A DNA stretch of 7,555 bases from assembly GCA_030018795.1 (NCBI GenBank), contig JASEHA010000100.1:1-7555 (forward strand), given 5' to 3'. This DNA comes from a bacterium. GTDB lineage: Bacteria > UBA9089 > CG2-30-40-21. Below the pieces are notes generated by a model. That model made no database searches, was not told where the DNA came from, and was given only the letters and a program-made list of their open reading frames with translations. This document shows positions 1 to 4,911 of this stretch, in pieces. Position 1 is the stretch's first letter, and each line of letters starts with the position of its first letter. A program made the position numbers and the translations under genes.

Positions 1-112
1 ACAGCTAACTGATATATTTATAACATGTTAAGCAAAAATGATGGGGGAACTTCCGATAGAACAAGGAATGTAGAATAATGAATGTAGAAGAAAATTCAAT
101 AGTTGGCATTCA

Positions 113-128
113 ACCGCATAACTGCGGT
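113..128. repeat. 6-bp perfect hairpin with TAAC loop
   Basis: ACCGCA (113-118) pairs with TGCGGT (123-128) around a 4-nt TAAC loop. No T-run follows on either strand, so an intrinsic terminator is not well supported. It could be a 3'-end stabilising hairpin of the gene upstream of the window or a small dispersed palindrome. Confidence 0.45.
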
Positions 129-168
129 CATTACGAACAACTTTCAAATTTCTACACATAAAAATAAA

Positions 169-204
169 TTTCCCATTTTTCCATTATTTCCCATTTTTCC
201 TTTA
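169..204. repeat. Two tandem 18-bp units
   Basis: The unit TTTCCCATTTTTCCATTA (169-186) is followed directly by a second copy (187-204) that differs at one base (17 of 18 identical). It is non-coding and pyrimidine-rich, and looks like a recent slippage or duplication product. It lies about 80 bp upstream of the promoter for the ppiD-like gene. Confidence 0.8.
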
Positions 205-280
205 TTACACCCTGAACGGTTACGATATTCTTGATTCTCAGTCATTTGTCAATCGTTTTTTTTAATGCACAAAAAAATAG

Positions 281-309
281 TTGCAAAAATTACAACCATA
301 GTGTATAAT
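281..309 (+). promoter_or_regulatory. Sigma-70 type promoter for the ppiD-like gene
   Basis: The -35 box is TTGCAA (281-286, four of six consensus bases). The -10 box is TATAAT (304-309, full consensus). The spacer is exactly 17 bp. Transcription would start near 315-317, giving an untranslated leader of about 80 nt before the start codon at 395. It probably also transcribes the overlapping hydrolase gene. Confidence 0.7.
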
Positions 310-381
310 TACAAGAATTCAGGTATCAACTGAATCAGAGAACCATGGTGAGAATAAAAAGCCTTAGTTATATACCAAATT

Positions 382-386
382 GGAGG
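382..386 (+). promoter_or_regulatory. Shine-Dalgarno that fixes the ppiD-like start
   Basis: GGAGG lies 8 nt before the ATG at 395. A longer reading from a TTG at 380 would place the start codon on top of this ribosome binding site and add five residues (MEDYF) before the membrane segment, so ATG 395 is preferred. Confidence 0.8.
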
Positions 387-394
387 ATTATTTC

Positions 395-1873
395 ATGTTT
401 AATGCTATCCGTAAAAATTCTGCTGTTATTGTCTGGACGATTGCGATTACCTTTATTATTACCATATTTATCTCATGGGGGATGAATTTTTCCGGAAAAA
501 CCATGATGCCACATATGGCTATTGTCAATGGCAAAAAGATTACTACAGATGATTTTCAGCAGGCTTATCAGACAAAGTATAATAACCTTAAGGATACCTA
601 TGGGAAAGACTTTGACCCTGAAAGTATTTCTGGTTTAAGAAAACAGGTGCTTGATTCGCTTGTCAGGGAGAAGGTTCTTTTGGCAGAGGCAGAACAATTT
701 GGTATTACTGTTTCTGAGGATGAGATAGTAAATGGGGTCAGGTCTTCATTTCAGGATATTAACACCTATAATCAATACATCAAGTATGCCCCCCCGCTCT
801 GGTGGAAGACAAAAGAGGAGGCTGTGAGCAAAGAGATTATGATGGCAAAGCTGATTGGAGCTATGGTGGATCATACAACGCTTGCTGATGGGGAGATAGA
901 TTCATACTATAAAAGGGAGTATGCACAGGCACATCTGCTGCATATCCTTATTTCTCCCAAAAAACTTGTTCCGCAGACAGAGATAGCCGATTATTATGAA
1001 AAGAATAAAGGGGATTTTATGAAAAAGGGTAAGCTGAAAGCCAGGCATATCCTTATTGCTGTTCAGGAAAATGCTGATCAGCAGCAGGATGGGGCAGCAA
1101 AGGCAAAAATTACAGAGCTTTACAATCAAGTAAAGGGTGGAGCAGATTTTACTGAAACAGCTAAAAAGAATTCTAATTGCCCCTCAGCTAAAGATGGCGG
1201 ACTGCTTGATTATTTTGGTGAAGGGGTCATGGATACAGAGTTTGAAAAGGCAGCGTATAATCTAAAGGTTGGGGAATTAAGCCCGCCTGTAAGGAGTAAA
1301 TTCGGCTATCATATCATTAAGTTGGAGGATAAGCTGTCTGATACACCAAAACTATTGGAAGAGGTTGAGGAAGAGATACGAGGGATTGCCCTGACTAATG
1401 AAATAACCAAAAAGGCGGCTAAAGAGGCCAGAAGGATTCAAAAGATGTTGAAAAAGAATGAGATTTCCTTTGAAGAGGCTGCAAATACATATTCGCATGG
1501 GACAATCAGCAGCAAGACAGCAGGTGATATAGGCATTATTCCTAAACGCTTCATTTCTAAAGACATTGCTACATCTACCGTAGCCGCATGGAAGGAAGAG
1601 CTGGGGGTGTATAACAATGAAATAGATGGTCAAATCAATAGTGCTGCCTTTGCCTTAAAACCAGGAGAGGTAACAAGTGTTATTGAAAATCACCTTGGAT
1701 ACCATATTATAAAGATGGTTAAAAAAATTCCAGCAGATACAGCCATGTTTGAGGCAATAAAGAAAGAGGTTATTACTAAATCACTTGTAGAGAAAAAAAG
1801 CAAGATATATCAGGATTGGTACGATGGATTAAAGAAAAAGGCTAAGGCTGTTATCACTGAAAATGTGTTATAA
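395..1873 (+). CDS. PpiD/SurA-like membrane-anchored parvulin peptidyl-prolyl isomerase
   Basis: The 492-residue product is a periplasmic folding factor that would catalyse prolyl cis-trans isomerisation or chaperone exported proteins. Residues about 10-30 form one membrane segment after a short basic N-terminus, the PpiD layout. A SurA-N-like helical chaperone region spans about 40-120 (VNGKKIT, then LDSLVREKVLLAEAE). A complete parvulin domain covers about 215-310, with RHIL (His218), NCPSAKDGG (Cys262) and FGYHII (His306). A second parvulin-like half (about 355-441) keeps LGYHII (His437) but lacks the first strand and the Cys, so it is probably non-catalytic. The segment AQAHLLHILISP (177-188) resembles another remnant of the first strand. 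At 492 residues it is shorter than E. coli PpiD (about 620). It has its own promoter (281-309) and a good Shine-Dalgarno, and its end overlaps the next gene. Family assignment is secure; the choice between PpiD, PrsA-like and SurA-like names is not. Confidence 0.88.
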   Translation: MFNAIRKNSAVIVWTIAITFIITIFISWGMNFSGKTMMPHMAIVNGKKITTDDFQQAYQTKYNNLKDTYGKDFDPESISGLRKQVLDSLVREKVLLAEAEQFGITVSEDEIVNGVRSSFQDINTYNQYIKYAPPLWWKTKEEAVSKEIMMAKLIGAMVDHTTLADGEIDSYYKREYAQAHLLHILISPKKLVPQTEIADYYEKNKGDFMKKGKLKARHILIAVQENADQQQDGAAKAKITELYNQVKGGADFTETAKKNSNCPSAKDGGLLDYFGEGVMDTEFEKAAYNLKVGELSPPVRSKFGYHIIKLEDKLSDTPKLLEEVEEEIRGIALTNEITKKAAKEARRIQKMLKKNEISFEEAANTYSHGTISSKTAGDIGIIPKRFISKDIATSTVAAWKEELGVYNNEIDGQINSAAFALKPGEVTSVIENHLGYHIIKMVKKIPADTAMFEAIKKEVITKSLVEKKSKIYQDWYDGLKKKAKAVITENVL

Positions 1874-2681
1874 TCATACAGCATACATTAAATTTCTTGG
1901 TACAGCTGGGACAAGGTTTGTTGTTTCAAAACAGATTCGTGCCTCTGGAGGGATATGGCTTTTTCTTAATGGTATTCATGTGCATCTTGATCCTGGACCC
2001 GGTGCTTTAGTGAAATCCGTTCAATCCAACTTAAATCCGCAGGATCTTTCTGCCATTATCCTGTCCCATCGACACCTTGACCACTCAAACGATGCCAATA
2101 TCATGATTGAAGCCATGACCAATGGTGGCACAAACCGTAAGGGAACATTATTCTGTCCGCAGGATGCCCTGGACAATGACCCTATTATCTTTGAGTATAT
2201 TCAAGATTATGTGGGAAACATAGAAATATTGCGGGAAGGGACAAGATACAGGATTGGCGAGACAGCACCACTACTGCTGGAGTTTGATATACCAGTAAGA
2301 AATATTCATGGGAATGTTCAAGCCTATGGCATGAGATTCTTTCCTTCAGAACGCACAAAAAGCACAATAGGTTATATCGGAGATACCAGATTTTTTGAGG
2401 GATTGATCAATGACTATCAGGGGGTAAAACTACTTATTGTAAATGCAGTGATAGAGAATCAAATGCCTGGTGTTGACCATCTATGCGTAGAAGATGTTAT
2501 CCGATTAATCAAGGGGGTATCGCCAAAACTGGCTATTCTTACCCATTTTGGGCTAAGTATGATTAATGCTCAGCCAGAGGTTATGGCTGAAAAGATAGCT
2601 CAGTCTACAGGGATAGATACCGTTGCCAGTGTGGATGGGATGGTGGTGGGGATAGGAGAGCGGTTCGCAGTTAGCAGATAG
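1863..2681 (+). CDS. Metallo-beta-lactamase-fold hydrolase (RNase Z-like subgroup)
   Basis: The 272-residue cytoplasmic protein (no signal peptide) carries the full metal-ligand set of the fold. SHRHLDH supplies His69, His71, Asp73 and His74. IHG supplies His149, IGDTRF supplies Asp174, VDH supplies His206 and LTHFG supplies His228. The N-terminal stretch YIKFLGTAGTRF and HLDPGPG are typical of the RNase Z/phosphodiesterase-like branch. The substrate cannot be read from sequence: tRNA 3'-processing, cyclic phosphodiester hydrolysis or another ester are all possible. The long flexible arm of true RNase Z is not obvious, so I give no gene symbol. The ATG at 1863 overlaps the upstream gene by 11 nt and has only a weak AAGG upstream, suggesting translational coupling. 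The last residues (AVSR) and the stop codon are encoded by a GCAGTTA-type heptad repeat, so the original C-terminus may have been altered. Confidence 0.85.
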   Translation: MCYNHTAYIKFLGTAGTRFVVSKQIRASGGIWLFLNGIHVHLDPGPGALVKSVQSNLNPQDLSAIILSHRHLDHSNDANIMIEAMTNGGTNRKGTLFCPQDALDNDPIIFEYIQDYVGNIEILREGTRYRIGETAPLLLEFDIPVRNIHGNVQAYGMRFFPSERTKSTIGYIGDTRFFEGLINDYQGVKLLIVNAVIENQMPGVDHLCVEDVIRLIKGVSPKLAILTHFGLSMINAQPEVMAEKIAQSTGIDTVASVDGMVVGIGERFAVSR

Positions 2682-2687
2682 CAGATT
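2667..2687. repeat. Three heptads GCAGTTA / GCAGATA / GCAGATT
   Basis: Three consecutive 7-bp units start at 2667, 2674 and 2681. The array begins inside the hydrolase gene, encodes its last residues and supplies the TAG stop (2679-2681). It is the reverse complement of the TAACNGC heptads that close the same gap at 2920-2936, so the gap is flanked by inverted heptad arrays. Confidence 0.75.
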
Positions 2688-2741
2688 GCGGGATGGCTCA
2701 CGTCACTGTGCAAGCTTGGCACGGACTCACCACCACACTGA

Positions 2742-2771
2742 CCATCTCCCATCAAGTGGGATGGAGGATGG
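2742..2771. repeat. Imperfect hairpin in the hydrolase/motB1 gap
   Basis: CCATC (2742-2746) pairs with GATGG (2767-2771), and TCCC (2747-2750) pairs with GGGA (2758-2761). A 5-nt bulge lies on the 3' side and the loop has 7 nt. No T-run follows. It may be part of a dispersed repeat or a weak transcript-end structure. Confidence 0.35.
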
Positions 2772-2795
2772 TAGCACAGGCTTCCAGCCTGACAG
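2771..2795. repeat. GTAGCACAGGCTTCCAGCCT dispersed palindromic repeat
   Basis: The core CAGGCT / TCC / AGCCTG (2777-2791) is a 6-bp perfect stem with a 3-nt loop. The surrounding motif matches, from memory, an intergenic palindrome seen in many copies in several environmental bacterial lineages. Here the right arm is slightly degraded (GACAGG rather than GTGCAGG). It is non-coding; any small reading frame through it is a by-product. Confidence 0.5.
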
Positions 2796-2818
2796 GTAGG
2801 AGATACCACAAGTCCTAC
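2796..2818. repeat. 6-bp inverted repeat GTAGGA / TCCTAC
   Basis: GTAGGA (2796-2801) and TCCTAC (2813-2818) are perfect inverted copies around an 11-nt loop. The repeat directly abuts the AGGCT/AGCCT palindrome and probably belongs to the same composite repeat. I see no regulatory target. Confidence 0.4.
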
Positions 2819-2833
2819 GGTTCTATCAATCAG

Positions 2834-2857
2834 GGCGAGAAGGCGAGAAGGCGAGAA
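2834..2857. repeat. Three perfect GGCGAGAA octamers
   Basis: Three identical 8-bp units run head to tail (2834-2841, 2842-2849, 2850-2857) and are followed by AA. The same array, with a degenerate middle unit, recurs at 4710-4733 in the next long gap, at a comparable position in the overall arrangement. Confidence 0.85.
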
Positions 2858-2863
2858 AACCCC

Positions 2864-2900
2864 GCCACTACTGTTTCACTGCTAAAGTGCCAATGGTGGC
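2864..2900. repeat. Nested hairpin before the conserved 23-bp segment
   Basis: GCCAC (2864-2868) pairs with GTGGC (2896-2900). Inside it CACT (2877-2880) pairs with AGTG (2886-2889). GTTTCACT occurs here at 2873 and again at 4834 in the second gap, each time a short distance before AAAAAACTTG, which suggests common descent of the two gaps. Confidence 0.35.
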
Positions 2901-2936
2901 AAAAAACTTGAACATCGAGTAACAGCTAACGGCTAA
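2901..2936. repeat. Conserved AAAAAACTTG..ATCGAGTAAC segment plus TAACNGC heptads (copy 1)
   Basis: The segment at 2901-2923 runs AAAAAACTTG, then AACATCGAGTAAC. It is nearly identical to 4867-4891 (differing by a 2-bp insertion) and to the reverse complement of 4669-4691 (two mismatches). It passes directly into the heptads TAACAGC (2920-2926) and TAACGGC (2927-2933), then TAAA. The end of the element lies about 15 bp before the motB1 start codon, next to its ribosome binding site AGGTG (2942-2946). Confidence 0.75.
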
Positions 2937-2951
2937 ACAACAGGTGATAAA

Positions 2952-3815
2952 ATGGCAAAAAAGAAGAAAAAAGGTGGCGCCGGTGGTGGTGGTGGCGGGC
3001 ATGATACTGCTGGTGGATTGCGGTGGCTGCTTACATATGCAGACATGATTACCCTGCTGCTTGGGGTGTTTATTATTCTGGCTAATATCCCTACCAAGAG
3101 CGAGGAAGCAGTCTCGGAAATAGGAGAAAGCTTTGAACACTTTTTCACATTCTTGAAGGGCGGCAGGGTAGGTAATCCTGTTGTCTCTGGAAAGGGCGGA
3201 GAAAACATCCTGCCAAAAAGAAGTGGTGTAGTAGCTAATGCAAACCCACCTACACCTATGGCTATAGTAAAAAAGAAATTCATTCAGAGCTTTCCAACAC
3301 AAGCTGGTACAAAACGTATGACTGTTATTGAAACAAAACAGGGGCTAACTGTTAGATTTAATGATATGTTGTTTTTTGAGCCTAACAAGGCAGATATTTC
3401 TCCTGGCTCATATCCATTGCTTGATCAAGTAGCTTCCCTTGTTGAGGAGATCCCAAATGAGATAAAGATTGAGGGGCATACTGACCAGATGCCTATCTCT
3501 ACAGCTCAGTTCCCTTCTAATTGGGAGCTTTCTGTCTCCAGAGCGGTTTCAGTTGTTCATTATATTATCTACCATGCCAAGAACAAGGCACATTTCCCTG
3601 AATATAAGATAAAACGATTGGAACGCAGGCTGTCAGCAAGCGGATATGGAGAATTTCAGCCAATAGATAGGAAAAATCCTAAGGCTGAGATTAATAGAAG
3701 GATCGATATTGTTGTTCTGCAGCCAAAGACTGAAGACAAGAACCTTGTCGAAAAACCTGAACCAACTATATCAGAGGAGATAGAAGAAAAATTTGGGATA
3801 GTTACGGAGGAATAA
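2952..3815 (+). CDS. MotB/OmpA-family stator-like protein, copy 1
   Basis: The 287-residue inner-membrane protein would form the B subunit of an ion-driven, peptidoglycan-anchored motor. It opens with a basic KKKKK run and a Gly-rich linker (about 8-16). One membrane helix follows (about 24-45), with the MotB signature LLTYADMITLLLG, in which Asp31 matches the ion-carrying Asp of MotB. A spacer of about 90 residues precedes an OmpA-like peptidoglycan-binding domain (about 135-256). That domain has EGHTD (Asp178), SNWELSVSRA (Arg197) and a terminal INRRIDIVVL. The ATG at 2952 follows AGGTG by 5 nt. The gene starts just after a repeat-rich gap and is followed after 4 nt by a paralogue, so the two form one transcription unit. 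No motA, which normally sits next to motB, is in this window. The partner could be encoded elsewhere, and a flagellar role is not proven. Confidence 0.88.
   Translation: MAKKKKKGGAGGGGGGHDTAGGLRWLLTYADMITLLLGVFIILANIPTKSEEAVSEIGESFEHFFTFLKGGRVGNPVVSGKGGENILPKRSGVVANANPPTPMAIVKKKFIQSFPTQAGTKRMTVIETKQGLTVRFNDMLFFEPNKADISPGSYPLLDQVASLVEEIPNEIKIEGHTDQMPISTAQFPSNWELSVSRAVSVVHYIIYHAKNKAHFPEYKIKRLERRLSASGYGEFQPIDRKNPKAEINRRIDIVVLQPKTEDKNLVEKPEPTISEEIEEKFGIVTEE
3806..3810 (+). promoter_or_regulatory. Ribosome binding site of motB-like copy 2, inside the end of copy 1
   Basis: GGAGG lies 9 nt before ATG 3820 and overlaps the last Glu codons of copy 1 (GAG GAA TAA). This arrangement favours coupled translation of the two paralogues in a set ratio. 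Confidence 0.7.
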
Positions 3816-3819
3816 ATAA

Positions 3820-4626
3820 ATGGCAAAAAAGAAAAAAGGCGGTGCTGGCGGTGGTGGCGGTGGACACGATACTGCTGGTGGTCTCAGGTGGCTGCTTACA
3901 TATGCGGATATGATTACCCTGCTGCTTGGAGTGTTTATTATCCTGGCAACGATTCCTACACAAAGTAAAGAAAAGTTGACCAAGATAGGGGAAAGCCTGG
4001 CAAAGTATTTTAATGTCATGGAGGGACCTGGCGGGCAAAAAATCCTTACTGAAAAGGGTGGGCAGGGGATGTTTGAAAAAAGGACTGTTCCGTATGGTCG
4101 AAGCCATAACCCTGATAAGTCTTCGGATATTAAAATGCCTCTTATACAGGCATTCCATTCTGATATTAAGAATAAAAAGGTGTCTATTGAGGAGGCAAAA
4201 AAGGGATTAATAATCCGCTTTCGTGATACATTCTTGTTTGACCCAAAAGATGCAGTGATCAAGCCTGATGCCTATTATGCTTTGAACAAGATTGCTGTCC
4301 TTATTGAAAACAAACCCAATTATGTTTCTATCGAAGGGCATACATCCTCTGCCTTAGAAAAGGGGATATTCAGATCAAGCTGGGAATTATCTGCGAGAAG
4401 GGCTGCTGCTGTTCTTCGTTATCTGTGTGACCATGCCCGAGAAAAAGGGTTCTCAGAGCAAGCCATGAAAAGCCTGCAGGAAAGATTGTCTGCTACAGGC
4501 TATGGAGAATTTCATCGCCTTAACCCAGACCCTGCATCCCCGGTAAATCGAAGGGTAGAGATAATTATCCTCCACCAGAAGGTGACAGGGAAGGATCTGC
4601 TGCTGGAGGAAGCCGTTAGTAGTTAG
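3820..4626 (+). CDS. MotB/OmpA-family stator-like protein, copy 2
   Basis: The 268-residue paralogue of the preceding gene has the same build: basic and Gly-rich start, membrane helix with TYADMITLLLG (Asp30 as the ion-binding candidate), spacer, then an OmpA-like domain (about 133-251). The first 43 or so residues are nearly the same as in copy 1, and the DNA there is still very similar. The spacer and periplasmic domain are clearly divergent. The Asp of the GHTD motif is replaced: the sequence reads EGHTSS, with Ser176 at that position. SSWELSARRA (Arg194) and VNRRVEIIIL are kept. Altered or weaker peptidoglycan binding is therefore plausible. The two proteins could make a B-subunit heterodimer, since MotB works as a dimer; that is inference. 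The C-terminal AVSS and stop are encoded by GTTAGC-type heptads. Confidence 0.87.
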   Translation: MAKKKKGGAGGGGGGHDTAGGLRWLLTYADMITLLLGVFIILATIPTQSKEKLTKIGESLAKYFNVMEGPGGQKILTEKGGQGMFEKRTVPYGRSHNPDKSSDIKMPLIQAFHSDIKNKKVSIEEAKKGLIIRFRDTFLFDPKDAVIKPDAYYALNKIAVLIENKPNYVSIEGHTSSALEKGIFRSSWELSARRAAAVLRYLCDHAREKGFSEQAMKSLQERLSATGYGEFHRLNPDPASPVNRRVEIIILHQKVTGKDLLLEEAVSS

Positions 4627-4632
4627 CCCAGA
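4612..4632. repeat. GTTAGC-type heptads at the end of motB copy 2
   Basis: The units GCCGTTA (4612-4618), GTAGTTA (4619-4625) and GCCCAGA (4626-4632, decayed) run in register and include the TAG stop (4624-4626). Position and orientation match the array at the end of the hydrolase gene (2667-2687). Confidence 0.65.
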
Positions 4633-4637
4633 TGGGG

Positions 4638-4656
4638 GACAAGCTAAGGAGCTGTC
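4638..4656. repeat. Small hairpin after motB copy 2
   Basis: GAC (4638-4640) and AGCT (4642-4645) pair with AGCT (4650-4653) and GTC (4654-4656) around an AAGG loop, with one bulged A. No T-run follows directly. It starts 12 nt after the stop codon and could protect the transcript end. Confidence 0.35.
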
Positions 4657-4668
4657 AAATAAGTAAGT

Positions 4669-4691
4669 GTAACTCGATATTCAAGTTTTTT
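4669..4691. repeat. Inverted copy of the conserved 23-bp segment (copy 2)
   Basis: GTAACTCGATATT followed by CAAGTTTTTT is the reverse complement of 2901-2923 with two mismatches. It is an inverted partner of 4867-4891 in the same gap (two mismatches plus a 2-bp indel). Its own partial dyad (AACT..AGTT) followed by six T residues could also act as a weak terminator for the motB pair. Confidence 0.75.
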
Positions 4692-4709
4692 CTGGTGACC
4701 AAGCAAGGA

Positions 4710-4733
4710 GGCGAGAAGGAGTGAAGGCGAGAA
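4710..4733. repeat. Three GGCGAGAA-type octamers, middle one degenerate
   Basis: The units are GGCGAGAA (4710-4717), GGAGTGAA (4718-4725) and GGCGAGAA (4726-4733), followed by AAA. They match the perfect triple array at 2834-2857. Confidence 0.8.
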
Positions 4734-4784
4734 AAATGGGATTTGATGAAAAACGATTGCAACGCCTTTCATGTCTCTTATTGT

Positions 4785-4804
4785 GTAACTTGATGCGTTC
4801 AATT
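4785..4804. repeat. Possible degenerate internal copy of the conserved segment
   Basis: GTAACTTGATGCGTTCAATT resembles GTTACTCGATGTTCAAGTT with a 2-bp insertion and a few changes, in the same orientation as 4669-4691. It may be an old copy or a chance match. Its GCGTT (4795-4799) can also pair with AACGC (4761-4765). Confidence 0.35.
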
Positions 4805-4820
4805 CGTAATGGGAGAGGAT

Positions 4821-4843
4821 TGAGTAAAACTTCGTTTCACTCA
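4821..4843. repeat. Hairpin followed by T-rich tract in the motB/bioF gap
   Basis: TGAGT (4821-4825) and AAAC (4827-4830) pair with GTTT (4834-4837) and ACTCA (4839-4843), with one A-C mismatch and a TTC loop. TCTATTTTT follows. The stem is AT-rich, so a terminator role is possible but weak. Confidence 0.35.
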
Positions 4844-4866
4844 TCTATTTTTGACTATTGTAGGTT

Positions 4867-4900
4867 AAAAAACTTGGAAACATCGAGTAACCGCTAACAC
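4867..4900. repeat. Conserved AAAAAACTTG..CATCGAGTAAC segment plus TAACCGC heptad (copy 3)
   Basis: The segment at 4867-4891 matches 2901-2923 apart from a 2-bp insertion (TTGGAAAC against TTGAAC). It runs into TAACCGC (4888-4894) and TAACAC. Like copy 1, it ends roughly 12-15 bp before the start codon of the next gene. It forms an inverted pair with 4669-4691. Confidence 0.75.
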
Positions 4901-4911
4901 AGGATACTGTC

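Larger units (their letters stand above)
1..394. other. Gene-free leader region upstream of the ppiD-like gene
   Basis: I find no credible coding region here on either strand. The stretch is AT-rich. It begins with a CAGCTAACTG motif of the same family as the heptads found in later gaps (3-11). It then holds a 9-bp direct repeat AATGTAGAA (67-75 and 81-89), a 6-bp hairpin (113-128), an 18-bp tandem duplication (169-204), a T8 run (256-263), a sigma-70 promoter (281-309) and a leader of roughly 80 nt. The upstream gene's end lies outside the window. Confidence 0.7.

Noticed and set aside
232..263. Possible intrinsic terminator ending in the T8 run
   Set aside because: Only 3-4 bp stems (TTGA/TCAA and CGA/TCG with an asymmetric bulge) can be drawn before the T-run, too weak to call.
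345..394. Possible upstream ATG (345) in the leader of the ppiD-like gene
   Set aside because: It lacks a ribosome site, is out of frame with the gene and would run into it without any protein-like signature.
2708..2722. Near-palindrome around CAAGCTTG as an operator
   Set aside because: It is short and has no matching second site or adjacent promoter; it is probably part of the repeat mosaic.
2693..2911. Small + strand reading frame of 72 codons in the hydrolase/motB1 gap
   Set aside because: It runs straight through the palindromic repeat, the GGCGAGAA octamers and the nested hairpin. It has no good ribosome site, and its composition (for example VAQASSL) is what such repeats give when translated.
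2667..2936. CRISPR array
   Set aside because: Repeat units of 7-8 bp arranged head to tail without spacers do not fit CRISPR, and no cas gene is present.
2868..3302. Minus-strand frames opposite the start of motB copy 1, rich in Pro and Phe
   Set aside because: They are shadows of the Gly-rich and Lys-rich codons of the real gene. The same shadow appears opposite copy 2 because the DNA is duplicated.
4757..4784. Possible promoter for bioF (TTGCAA, 16 bp, TATTGT)
   Set aside because: Both boxes are only four of six, the spacing is short and it lies within repeat-derived DNA, so it is no better than chance in AT-rich sequence.
4644..4844. Minus-strand reading frame of 66 codons in the motB2/bioF gap
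   Set aside because: It is formed largely by the inverted 23-bp segment and the octamers read backwards (SPSLLLASLLG), with no ribosome site or recognisable protein features.
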